Below, piece after piece: positions 23,321-34,760 of a stretch of 64,000 bases of DNA (the stretch's first letter is position 1; each line of letters starts with the position of its first letter). Below the pieces are notes generated by a model, which was given only the letters and a program-made list of their open reading frames with translations, was not told where the DNA came from and made no database searches. Origin of the DNA: Siphonodentalium dalli (taxonomy: Eukaryota; Mollusca; Scaphopoda; Gadilida; Siphonodentaliidae). The position numbers were made by a program, and so were the translations under genes. The stretch spans positions 24,368,991 through 24,432,990 of the forward strand of contig CP136061.1 in NCBI GenBank assembly GCA_032622095.1, in the 5' to 3' direction.

Positions 23321-25180
23321 GTTAGCCCGCCACTGGCGGCTTTGTCAGAAACATGACTATAGGAGCGGATATGAGCAAGCACACCATTTTGAAGGTGAAG
23401 GTCAGGTCCTGGTCACGATTTGACCCGTCTCCCCGGACAAATGTATACCTGGCGTCCCATGGCTTTGTTTGAAAAAAGCAATTGCAACAGCTTCCGAGAC
23501 ACGTGTGTTGCACCTAGGTATCAAATTTCGTCGAAATCCGCCATTTTTACCAGATTTGACCTTGAATTGACAATTTTGAAGGTCAAGGTCATGTCGTGGT
23601 CAAGATTTGACCCGTCCAAAACACCCTCGGACAAAAGTACCCCTAGGTATAAAATTTCGTCGAAATCCGCCAGTTTTACCCGATTTGACACACACACATA
23701 TATATCATTTGTCGGTAGCCGATTCAAGGTCAAGGTCACCTCGCGCGGAAAAACTGACCCGATGAAAATATCCCCTTTCATTGGAACCCATAAGTACGAA
23801 ATTAAGTACGAAATTTCGTATCGAGACGGTCGATTGAGCCGTATTTATACTCGTCGTGTATATAAACGCTCTTTATCAACGACACTGCGGATACGAACGC
23901 TCTTTAACTATCACGCGATTAAGCCCACACTTCCAAGGACGGCGGCAATATGAATGGAGAAGGAGTGCTCGGACATTCTCAGAAGCGGTCCGACGACACT
24001 GTCCGTGGGTTTTTACCCTTAGATGGGGAGTTTGGGCTCAATCGGTCCAGCCGTTTTCGAGTCTATACATATATATATAGTCTCAAAATATATAGTAGAC
24101 TAGCAGGTTAGCCCGCCACTGGCGTGGTTCGTCTCATGGCTTTGTTCGAAAAAGCAATTGCAACAGCTTCCGAGACACGTGTGCTGCACATAGGTGTAAA
24201 ATTGTTCGAAATCCGCCAGTTATATTTGACCTTGAATTGATAATTTTCAAGGTCAGGTCGAGGTCACAATTTGACCCGTCCATGACACTTCCCGCACAAA
24301 AGTATCTGTAGGTAGCAAGTTTGAGCTCCATCGGTTCGAGTCTATAAAGGACACATACATATAGATCATTTGTGGGTACCCGTTTGAAGGTCAAGGTCAC
24401 CTCGCGCGGAAAAACTGACCCGATAAAAATCTCGTCGTGTATATAGACGCTCTTTATCAACGACACTGTGGATACGAACGCTATTTAACCATCAACGCGA
24501 TTAACCACACAGTGCCGTTTTTTGTGACTGGGATGGAGAATTGGTGCTGGGAGCTTCTCCAAAACGCCCCGACGACCATTCCCGTGGCTTTTTACCCTTA
24601 GATAGGAAGTTTGGTCACAATCGGTACAACCGTTTTCGATTCTATAAAGTATATATATATTTATATATATATATACGGAAGTCTCAAAATATATAGTAGA
24701 CAAGTCCTTATCTATAAGTTCAATAATAGTTTTATTGCAGGTAAAATATATTTTTTGCTAAAAATTCGTATTTTTTTCATGAAAAATATCGAAAATTATA
24801 ATATTTTGCCCACACATAAGGTTAGCCCGCACTGGCGGCATTCGTCCATGGCTTTGTTCGAAAAAGCAATTGCAACAGGTTCCGAGACACTTGTGCTGCA
24901 TTTGTACCAAATTTCGTCGAAATCAGCAAGTTTTACCCGATTTGATCTTGAATTGACAATTTTTTAGGTCAAGGTCATGATTTGACCCGTCCAAAACACT
25001 CCCCGGACAAAAGTACAGAAATCCGCCAGTTTGACCCAATTTAACCTTGAATTGACCAGTGTTAAGGTCAATGTCACATCGGGTCACGATTTGACCCGTC
25101 CGTGACACTTTCGGGACAAATGTACCCATAGGTAGCAAGTTTGGGCTTAATCGGTTGACCCGTCCCGAGTTGACCATTTT
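23321..25180. repeat. Three head-to-tail copies of a ~0.75 kb dispersed repeat
   Basis: Copies start with 'gttagcccgc' at 23321, 24107 and 24821. They share 'atggctttgtt(t/c)gaaaaa', 'caattgcaacag', 'tccgagacac', 'gaaatccgcca', 'gacccgtcc' and a tail 'agtctcaaaatatatag'. The first two contain the paired motif AACGCTCTTTAT. A fourth, partial copy lies at 29475-29950. The open frames here are by-products of the repeat and show no domain. The element type is unknown. Confidence 0.7.
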
Positions 25181-26311
25181 GCTTCCATAGAATTTTTAAC
25201 AGTGTATCGAAAATAATAACCCTGGGGCCCAGGGGGGGGGTCGCGCACAAAAATTCCATATATAGGGCGGGGGTGGGTGGGTCATTTGGACCCGGAAAAA
25301 ATGCGTAAATGACAAAAAATGCAATTTTTTTCCTCCACTTAAAATCACTGTTTTTGTGCTCATGTAATCTGTTAATATCAACCATATGACACACTAGGCT
25401 ATTTAAAACATACTAACCAGAACTAACTACTATTTAGGGGTGTATGTATGCTGATGTATGTCAAAATTAATGTACCAGATTTCGACAGATGAAAGATATA
25501 TTATATATATATAAACAAATCATATAACAAACATTAAAACATAAGAACAAACATTTATAATATGCATATCCAAGATAGCCTTTCAATTGGATGTCAAAGT
25601 GTATGTTATAGCTATATATACACACATGTGTATCCCTTTAAGGGTTTGAACAAAATATAAAGCTGAGTTTATATTGATGAATTCTGTGATGAATTTTGCA
25701 ATTACTTTTGACAAATTTGTTTACTGTTATAACATAATTATATGCTCAGACACGATCAGTCGACAATGCTTGCATATAAGCATAATTATGAAATGATTAC
25801 CATCTTCTGTTCTTAATCCACATAATGGATATTATTTGTTATCAAGATAAACTTGATGATACAAACAAAAATAACAATTCCACTATATTCCACTGGTTTA
25901 AAACTATAAAACAAAATAACTCATACAAAAAGTTCATACTATTTGGATAACAATATGAAAGCTTAGCCTTTTGTGATATTAATTCAACCACAGTTATTAT
26001 TCACAAGTCTAAGCAGTTACGTACTGTACAGATACACGTAGTAAGATAGTATATCTGGAGTTCCAGTTATTTGACTGCCAATACATATGGTATTGTAATT
26101 ATTAGTTGCTTGTTCATTATTGGTTGCTTTGATATTCAATTTATAATATAGCAGGATAGAGCAATGTAACTATAAAAGTAGCTTTTGGTATTAAAGTCTC
26201 AACTTATTCCATATGCAACATAAAGCTAGAATATAAACATGACTAATATGAACTTTGTTCTTGAAACTAATTATAAATCATACCAACCCTGGATCAAACT
26301 GCACAGGTAAT
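25181..26311. other. AT-rich stretch, nothing recognised
   Basis: A G-run region at 25225-25280 is followed by about 1 kb of AT-rich sequence without an open frame of interest, inverted ends or tandem units. Confidence 0.35.
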
Positions 26312-26377
26312 CTATGAAACTCTCTTCATGCGTACTTTCTCAGAGTCACATATCTCAACTGGACAGTCTGATCCAGG
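26312..26377 (-). pseudogene. 3' end of a zinc-finger reading frame, separated by a transposon
   Basis: The minus strand continues the frame of 28271-28489 after removal of the element at 26378-28265 and one CCAGG duplicate. It gives HPG followed by SDCPVEICDSEKVRMKRVS and a TAG stop at 26312-26314. The agreement in phase on both sides of the insertion is the evidence that this is one ancestral reading frame. Confidence 0.6.
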
Positions 26378-28265
26378 GGCCTGTTTCATGAAGCAATGTC
26401 ATAAGATTATCTTAAGATGGACTTAATCTAAGATCTAAGGTGGATCTTATGATGTAACTTTTCCGTTTCAAGAACGCGTTTCACAAAACAAGATTAAGTC
26501 CTACTTAAGTAGTAATTTAAGTTCGCGCGCTTTTAGACTGGCTCTCGACAATTTATTACAGCTATGCACAGAAAATGTTGGTTCTGTGTGTGTTATATGC
26601 CTAGGTACAGTGTCTGGTGGCAGATACTAGGGCGTGTCTAAGAATAATTATGATATTTGAATGCAAGGGCGATAATCAGTATAATGACTGGTGCATACTT
26701 AACTGCACGAGCGCGCTTTTTAACGTGTTGTTAATTATAAACGCTCTTTATTAGAAGTCGTTGATTTGGTTTTTATTAAAACATATATGCAGAATGTCGT
26801 TCAACGTAACGTACTTTCGAAGTTCATACGCAGTTTGTTAATTATAACAGGCGTTTAGCACATTTGTCAACAGAACCAGAGCAAATGGCACTAACATCAT
26901 TTAAATATGGCTTCTACAAGTGTGTCTCAGATTGGAAATAAGTCTATTTGGAGCACGATATGAAGTCCTATTCACATTATAGCAATATAAATAAAGAGCG
27001 TTTTGTGTTAGTATTCCATGAATGTTGGCAATCAATAAAGGGCGTTTAGCTCAGTGCTTCCATTGTGGTGTATTGTATGTGTATGCCGTGTTGGCGACAT
27101 ATTCGGTTTCCTGGTATTATAGATCCTTCAAAGACGTATAGTGTATTAGAACCTAATATCAGCATTGAAAGGATCGAACATATGTCTCGCGTCGCTTTAA
27201 TGGCATGTTATATGGGTGAAGGTTCACATTCTGAGTTAGGATGTATAAGTCCCTTTAATAACTGCAATAATATATTTGAGCTCGATACGTTTGTATAAAA
27301 TAGGCATTGGAAGCATGAAGCTATGTGTGGATGGGGTCTGACGCGCCCCTGGGGAAAATTACTAAATACCAATATAGACTATACCACTGGTATATTGGTA
27401 TTTTAGTAATTCCCACAGGGGTCTGTGGGCCAGTTCACAGTGATATTATATGTTCTTTCGCGGATCCCGGTGTGCCCGCGCGGTCCGTATACTATATACA
27501 TGCTATATATCTATTTATTTCATAGTTAATAGATTATGATAATATACATAATAATAATAAAATAACACATATTATGTATTATTATCTTGTTGATATATAT
27601 ACGGGGTACATATACAATACATTTTTACAATCAAATTATAACATAATAATATAGAAAGGCAAGTAAATAATAATAATAATAGCTGACATAAGCATTTATA
27701 AAAAAAAACTGAGTATAAATCATTCACTATTATCCTCGATGTGAAAATGTTCGGACTAATTGTCTCAACATGATTATTGTCTACAGTGCGATTGTGTGAT
27801 TTGAATCGCAAATGATGTTCAACTCTATGTAAATATATTCTTTTTGTAACAGCAATTAGAAATGTATATACAGTCCGGTCTTGGCGGTTTACAGTTAGTA
27901 GCGGACACCCCGCCAATCTTGCAACCACTGGCCACGTCACTGCTATAGCTTACCAGTTGGTTATTAATTACTACCATTTCTGAAACACTCCTCCGTGCTA
28001 GCAAGGTGTTATTCAGTTAAATGTGTTTATAATAATATATACATGAACTAGATCCCATCCACATTTCGGACCAACCGCGGATCACAACGTAGGTCTTAAC
28101 TTTAAGATTATCTTATGACACCTCACACCAGTCTTAAAGTTAAGACCAAAGTTAAGACCATCTTAGGTTAAGACTTTGTTCGTGAAACGCACTTATGACT
28201 GAAGTTTGAACTTATGACCATCTTAAGTCCCAACTATGTCATAAGTTGCCTTCATGAAACAGGGC
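26378..28265. mobile_element. 1.9 kb terminal-inverted-repeat element, CCAGG target duplication
   Basis: The left end GGCCTGTTTCATGAAG and the right end CTTCATGAAACAGGGC are inverted repeats, with looser similarity inward ('gtcataag', 'cttaag'). CCAGG flanks both sides (26373-26377 and 28266-28270). Removing the element and one CCAGG restores a zinc-finger reading frame. The interior has 'gtcttaac'-type repeats near 28090-28180 and a hairpin at about 27345-27425. No transposase is visible; the 77-codon frame at 27065-27298 has no recognisable domain. The superfamily is unassigned. Confidence 0.7.
27345..27425. repeat. Short hairpin in the 1.9 kb element
   Basis: 'ggggaaaattactaaatacc' pairs with 'ggtattttagtaattccc' around a short centre. 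The stem is about 30 bp. Confidence 0.7.
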
Positions 28266-28270
28266 CCAGG

Positions 28271-28489
28271 ATGCTTGTTCTTATAATGGGTTTCCATGTG
28301 ATACGTCCAGTAAACCACATTGCACAGGGGGCACCCACATGTATACGGACGGTTTGTACAAGGTGACCGTGGCTTGGATATCTCCGCTGGCTTTAAACTA
28401 AACTTTATACTCTGATAATAAGTTAATAATACTACCAATTCTTCACTAATATTGGTATATGTCAATCTGCACACCAACATGACATACAT
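28271..28489 (-). pseudogene. C2H2-like zinc-finger reading frame disrupted by transposon
   Basis: The minus strand encodes a segment ending RPYTCGCPLCNVVYWTYH and METHYKNKHPG. The pattern C-x2-C, 11 residues, H-x4-H is that of a C2H2 finger with one residue fewer than usual. The frame runs into the inverted repeat of the 1.9 kb element at 28265 and resumes at 26377. Whether the upstream part (from 28489) belongs to the same exon is unclear, and it may itself derive from a repeat-encoded protein rather than a host gene. Confidence 0.55.
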
Positions 28490-29117
28490 ACATGTATTTA
28501 GACTGTGAGCTGCTGTGAGTGTGACTTTCCTTGGGTCCCATCATACCCATGTGCAGATATATATCACAGAAATAGGGGAGATGAAATTTGTTCTACCCCT
28601 ATTACTACAGTATTACTATTGGGCCGTGGCTCAAAAACATCTTATACTATTGTTATATAAAAGAATATGGAGTTATTGAGGATATCAGGACATGTATTAC
28701 CTCATAATTATTATGTTTTATAGCATAATGCCCAATGTGTTTAAGTGCATGCATTCAGCATTTCCACATTTTATACTAATATAATTATCTCCCTTTAGAG
28801 CAGTTTAGAGGTTTACTAAAATGCTGGGAATAGTATTAAATAATAAGAAACGGAACAATTCTTTGCTAGGGTATGATTTGGTTTATATTTTATGTTTTTT
28901 GTAAGATTTTGGGGGTGGGTCCCAAAAATTGGGCGGAAAAAAAAAGTACAAAATTGCAGGTAGAGAGGTGGTGGGTCCCCGAGTGGGGCAATTTTTTTTT
29001 TTTCGCCCTATATATGTAACTTTTTTCCGCGACCCCCCCCCCCCCCCCCCTGTGGGGCCCAATATGAAGCAGCTTAGAAAACACAAAAAACAGCTGAGCC
29101 CCAAAATTTATTAACAC
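28490..29117. other. Low-complexity region, nothing recognised
   Basis: 28490-28860 shows nothing. 28900-29060 contains A, T and C homopolymer runs, including about 18 C at 29033-29050, with an imperfect inverse between 'gggtgggtcccaaaaattgg' and 'gcgacccccccc'. No gene is supported. Confidence 0.4.
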
Positions 29118-29465
29118 ATGATTTCGCATTCAAATCGATTTATGTCGATAAAACTCTTATTTTTAAAAATTTTAAGCTGAGACTTCGTGTGACTGTGTGT
29201 AATACTTATATTTTCTTAAAATGACAAGGTCCAACACGTAATTATGTTTTAGATGGAAGAAATTAAATTTTTTCGATGCTAAATTTTAATATAGGATTTC
29301 CCATTAAAATCGATTTATGTCGATAAAACTCTTATTTTTCAAAATTTTAAGCTGAGACTTGGTGTGTATGTGTGTAATACTTACATATTCTTAAAATGAC
29401 AGAGTCCAACACGTAATTATGTTTTTGATAAAAGAAATTAAATTTTTTCGATGCTAAATTTCGAG
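29118..29465. repeat. Two tandem units of about 175 bp
   Basis: 'aaatcgatttatgtcgataa' occurs at about 29134 and 29309, and the following 'aagctgagactt', 'aaaatgaca' and 'gaagaaattaaattttt(t)' repeat with the same spacing of 175 bases. Confidence 0.85.
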
Positions 29466-29474
29466 CGATAACGT

Positions 29475-29973
29475 TGCGTTGAATTGTAAACAAACGCTCT
29501 TTTATAGCGACGCGTCATATACAAACGCTCATTAAATTATCACTTGATTAACAACTGCAGTGCCGTTTTTTGTGACTGAGAGTGGAGAATGGGTGTTCTG
29601 AGCTTCTCCAAAACGTCGCGACGACCATTCCCGTGGGATTTTACCTTTAGAGACGAAGTTTGGTCTCGATCGGTTAACCCGTTTTCAATTCTATAAAGTA
29701 CACACATATATATATACGGAAGTCTCAAAATATATAGCCCTTATCTATAAGTTCAATAATAGTTTTATTGCAGGTAAAATATATTTTTTGCTAAAACTTT
29801 GTATTTTTTTCATGAAAAATATCGAAAATTCAAATATTTTGCCCACACATAATATGCGATAACTTCTGAACAAAATAGGCTAAATCTCTGAAAGTGCATT
29901 AAAAAACTGACACAAAGATTATGTTATAAGATGTACTAAGACCCAATGTGCAATTCCTATCCGTTTAGTTCAG
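29475..29973. repeat. Fourth partial copy of the 0.75 kb repeat plus companion repeat
   Basis: 29475-29740 matches 24440-24710. 29740-29960 ('cttatctataagttcaataa', 'cacacataatatgcgataac') matches 24710-24820 and 31340-31590. Motif AACGCTCTTTAT variants lie at about 29487 and 29522. Confidence 0.65.
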
Positions 29974-30890
29974 ATATTATAAAGTTATTATACAATGTTG
30001 TGTACAGTATGTGTTTTTCTTGTACGAGTCCAGGTTGTGGTGAAAAGTCATATTGGACGAGACACGCCAGTGTCGAGTCCAATATGACTTTTCACCACAA
30101 CCTGGACGAGTACAAGAAAAACTCATACTGTACACAACATTGTAAAATGACATTTTTATTATCCATCTGTATGTTTATCCAAATTTTGGAAATAAAACTT
30201 TTGTGGTTATTTTTTGTATTTGTCGGCACTTAATTCTCTATAAAAGCCTGTACCGTATATTGATCATCAGAAAGCATGATTTGGAAAAGTAAACACGGAA
30301 GTGAGAAAAACTCAATGCGGAAGTGAAACGTCTGCTAAAATCCATCAATGTTGTGCGCGCAACACAATTTCACCGATTCATTTCGCAATAGAGTTAATTC
30401 GTGACGTCACGGAGTCCAATATGAAAAGTCATATTGTACAGTCGGGAGTCCAATGTGACTTTCGGGAGTCCAATATGACTTTTTTCCAGGACTATCACGT
30501 GGCGGCTTTTGCCCACGTATTATTATCCATCCCTTAACTAACACCATTTCCGATTGGACAAAAGCCGCCACGTGATAGTCCGGGAAAAAGTCATATTGTA
30601 CTCCCGAATGTCATATTGGACTCCCAAGTGTGCAATATCACTTTTTTTATTGGGACTCCGTGACGTCATGAATTAACTATTGCGAAATGAATCGGTGAAA
30701 TTGTGATGCGCGCGCAACAGATTTAGCAAACGTGTCACTTCCGCATTGAGTTTTTTTTTCCTTTCCGTGTTTACTGTTCCAAATCATGCTTTCTGATGAT
30801 CAAATACAGGATTTTACTGTTCACCAGAACCTGGACTCGTACAAGAAAAACACATACTGTACACAACATCGTATAATAACTTTATAATAT
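29974..30890. mobile_element. 917 bp nested foldback element
   Basis: The ends ATATTATAAAGTTATTATAC and their inverse open inverted arms of at least 70 bp at about 97 percent identity. Inside, about 30260-30530 is the inverse of about 30540-30810 ('cacgtggcggctttt' and 'aaaagccgccacgtg' at the centre). A third copy of the outer arm lies inverted at about 30075-30143, forming a separate hairpin with 30000-30060. No coding sequence; a transcript would be almost fully double-stranded. Confidence 0.85.
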
Positions 30891-31600
30891 TTCCCCTACC
30901 ACAAAATTCCTGATTTTTCTAGATTTTTCAAAAAATTACAAAAAGTGAATTATTTGGCGGAATATTGAACCACTGGGTGTGTTTTTACGAAGCGCATTTG
31001 TAAATAGATGTATTCAAGCGTAAACAAGCCACATCGTACACACTTTAGGACTATACATGCCTAATTATTTTGAAAAAACCTCGAATTTTATGGGTTTTCA
31101 ACCGTTCAAAACAAATTCCTATCGTATAGCTGTATGCATCGTAATTTCACAATCTCAATAGCACGTATAGCCTAATGCATCAGTCATGGACATGACTAAT
31201 TTCAAAAATATTGAATAAAATTAAATTAAAACAAACGTTTACTTCGCCAATCTTCCTCTCAAAATTTGCCTAAGATATTTTAATTCACTAAAAAATACAT
31301 ATAAAGTCATTAATTAGATTTGGAAATATATTCCAAGCGTTTTTATATTGAAAAATCGCTTGTCTATAAGTTTAATAAAGAACGGATAGTTTTATTTAAG
31401 GCAAAATATTTTGTTTATAAATAAAACGATTTTTTTGTTCATGAAAAATACCGCAAATTTCAACATGTTTGCCACACATAACATGCGATAACTGCTAAAT
31501 TAGCGAAATAGGCGAGGATACTGAATGTGCACTCAAAGACTGACACAATAACTATGCTATACGATGTACTAAGACTCAATGTGAAATTCCAATTCGAGTG
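30891..31600. repeat. Dispersed repeat fragments
   Basis: 30890-31020 ('atttcccctaccacaaaatt') recurs in direct orientation at about 32645-32790. 31300-31590 is the companion repeat also seen at 29740-29960. 31020-31300 shows nothing recognisable. Confidence 0.5.
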
Positions 31601-31603
31601 AGT

Positions 31604-31762
31604 GGGCATATTTAAGAAATAAATACACGGTGTAGAGGTGTGTATGGTCAAGTTGTACCACAAAAAACTGATTGTAGGACGACGCGTAGCGGAGTCCTAC
31701 AATCAGTTTTTGTGGTACAACTTGATCATACACACCGATACACCGTGTATTTATTTCTTTTG
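31604..31762. repeat. Long hairpin with GC-rich loop (hairpin 3)
   Basis: Arms of about 65 bases ('aagttgtaccacaaaaaact' and inverse) enclose the loop core ACGACGCGTAGCGGAGT at 31679-31695. Stem sequence is unrelated to hairpin 1, yet the loop matches it at 16 of 17 positions. The outer word 'aagaaataaatacacggtgt' pairs with 'acaccgtgtatttatttctt'. Confidence 0.85.
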
Positions 31763-33329
31763 TAATACGACTGAAAGTTTATGGTCACAATTCGACTGAA
31801 TAGTCAACGAAATACTGCGCTTTTTCGGTCTCAGGTGAGAAAACATTTCGTGGTGTAATTCGTATTGGGCCTACTCGATTTCTGTGCATGGAGTACTCTG
31901 GTAATGTCTTGTCTTGTTATGAAATTCCCCCGTTGACTTTTCGAGGCACCTCTTCTAGAAATAATCGTTGTGATTGGCTAAAAAACGATGTGTTTTCAGC
32001 GGCGCCCGTGCGTTTCATTTAAATTGTACAGGAAATACGATTTCGGTCATTTCTGTTTTGAACGTTGTTGGGATAACATGAATATGATCATCGACTATGG
32101 ACCATTTTCCTTACACAAAGCGATCTAAATGATCTAGTTTACTAAACTAATCTTATTCCCCTTCTGTATACTGGTGAACAAACGCTTTCATTTGATTCCG
32201 AAATATCGAATATGATCGAGATTCGAATCGACGAATGCACAGCCCGGCCCCATGGATTTATTTTGTCATTTAATATACTTATTAAGTAACTTTCTTTGGT
32301 CGTAACATATATCAATATACCATAACATCATTTGGACCATATTCATTGGCAACCAAACTGGTTTCAAGCGACAAATCGCTAGAAAATTCGCAAGATTGTC
32401 AAGATATAGAAAAATTCAAAGGGTTACGGGTGCGGGTGTACTCCGTTGATGCCCCGTTTGCGCGGAGTTAGAAAAGACGTGAAAAGTCGCGTGCGGCGAT
32501 CTGAATAAACCGATTTTTTTCGTGGTACAATTGGAAAAAGTAGAATTGTACCACAAAACTGGAACGAGATAGCCATGGTAACTCGGGCCACTGGCCAATC
32601 AGAACATGGCTTTTAAGCATAGTTAGGCAGGGTCGTATTACAATACGTAATGTTTCCCCTACCCCAAAATTTCCGATTTTTTTTATAGATTTAAAAAAAA
32701 AAATGCGGAAAAAAACTATTATTGTTGGTGAAATATTAGACCTATGGGTACGATTTTTTTTTAAAGGGCTCATTTTAGGGTGTTTTCCAATCATAAATGC
32801 CTACAAGTTAGAATTGTGCAGTCGACATTGATATCAAAGTTGATCAAACATACCATAACTTGCCATAAACTATAACCTGTTAATTGGGTGATACATCTGC
32901 ACTCATTACGACTCATAGCCAAGTCCTAAATAAACGGAAGTTATACACTTCCTGTCTTCTCGACATTTTACTAAGTACGTGCTTATAACGAAATGATACA
33001 ACGAATGAGATAATTGCATGCTGCTCTGTCAGAAACAACAAACGTAATTAAAATCATCGACTGAAATGCTACATATCTTCTGAATTGAACTGGTGTGCAC
33101 AACAACACAAAACAAAAGAAAAAGAAACACGAATGGTGTGTGATACAGGGTACATCTATAACGGACAGGCTAAACCATACACTGTGGTCGATTATTACTT
33201 ATTTTAAATGCCACTATATTCATCATCTCCGTAAGAAACAGCAAGGTAACCATTCATTAGGAAACCCTGTATATCATTAGCGAATGCCTTTTTGATCCAT
33301 TTTATTTGGAAATCTTCCGTCCAACCATT
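31763..33329. other. No gene; a small inverted repeat and a dispersed repeat
   Basis: A short stem occurs at 32520-32562 ('gtggtacaatt' and 'aattgtaccac'), echoing the stem words of hairpin 3. 32645-32790 is the second copy of the 30890 repeat. The rest shows no recognisable feature. Confidence 0.45.
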
Positions 33330-34760
33330 ATTGTACAAAGGGGGTATTTCCACTTGCCCCGTTCCTACTAATGTCCAAATTCTTGCAACAATGTTTGCAC
33401 GGATACTATAACTTCAATGCTGGTGTGGTCGTGGTACGCAAAAAAAGGGGTTGACCCAGAAGAAATTGGTAAAGAAGCGATTTTGGTGTCATTCAACGCG
33501 GGAGAATCTTTGGTACAACATATCCAAAATCCGCTAAATTCCGCTTTGGGGAAAATCCAGGATCCAAGATGGCGTCCAACATGGCCACCGTTAGTCAAAA
33601 GAGACTCTGACTGAGATTAATTCGATTACAGTGAGAACAAATTGTCATTTGTATACAAATGTATACACTTTTGCGAAGCTAACATATTATGCCACCTGTT
33701 TGTGGCACAAATGGAACACCTCATCCCAGATGGCCGCCCAAATGGCGGCCTAAACTCGAAATTTTGAAGTTTTTGCCTAATATCTTAAAGATCAGTTCCT
33801 GTTGTTTGATAATGGTTTAGACTGGCGACTTTGATTAGTCTTATTCATGTTAATTCAGCATTGGAGCAATGAAAGATATCACAAATGGGGTACAAGACTC
33901 ATTCACACCCTCAAAAATTCGATTTTACAGAACGCGGTATAAAATTAAACAAAAATCGCCATTGGGATTCCAGTCATATATCAACAAGAAATGGACAGAA
34001 ATGTAAGTTGGGCATACCATTATCTATGAACACTTCAATTCAATGAAACTCAAATTGGCGCTGTGTCTCAAAGTGGCTGCCAAAATGGCGGTCAAAATAT
34101 GGAAAATGTCGGATATTGCCCAGAGTGTTGTTCAATCGATTATAAGTAGTGGTTGATGAATACAATTGACTAAATAAATACGATTGTATACCTCTTTATT
34201 ATGTCATTATGCTAGGCCTATGGAAAAACTTAAAAATCCGTACCAAAAAATGGCTGCCAAACTGGCCACTCGATGTGAAAAATACTATTTTCTATCACTT
34301 CTTTGTATCACTTTTTGCTCTCTGAACTCGGGCATAAAGGGTATACTCTTTCAATGGTCGTGTCAACTGATCGTTCCAACAATGACATGAGTAATCGTTT
34401 TGGTCATAGTTTATTCCGGTCCATCACTCATTAGTTCTAACGAATGCGGTATGAAATTTAACCAAAATCGGCTTTGGGGTTCAAGTCACATTTGATATTT
34501 AAGGATGAGCAGATCTTGTCTACAAAATAATTGAGCGTTTCTTTTATTTGTGAACATGCAATCTCAAATGGACAAAAAGAAATAATAAATGTTATCTAAT
34601 ATGGCTTCCAAAACGAAAATGGTAGACTCTGCCCAGCTTCTAATAAATGAAGTTGTGACTGGTCGATGCAGTTGGTAGTTGGCTAATCTATGTGCCTTAT
34701 TTACATCAAAACTAATAAAACTAATATTTATAATAATGGAGCCTTGGTTTATTTTCAATC
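33330..34760. repeat. Dispersed repeat rich in AAGATGGC-type words, copy 1
   Basis: Words such as 'ccaagatggcgtcc', 'cagatggccgccc', 'caaaatggcggtc' and 'aaatggctgcc' recur every 150-350 bases. The stretch 33560-34160 is similar to 49975-50575, sharing 'ccctcaaaaattcgatttta' and 'gaaatggacagaa'-like phrases. Open frames are short and without domains. The words match the YY1-type core AAGATGGCGGC, but that is only a motif resemblance. Confidence 0.65.

Noticed and set aside
23420..23953. 177-codon plus-strand frame
   Set aside because: It reads through the 0.75 kb dispersed repeat; the other repeat copies do not keep the frame.
27065..27298. 77-codon open frame inside the 1.9 kb element as a transposase
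   Set aside because: Too short and without any DDE, zinc-finger or helix-turn-helix pattern.
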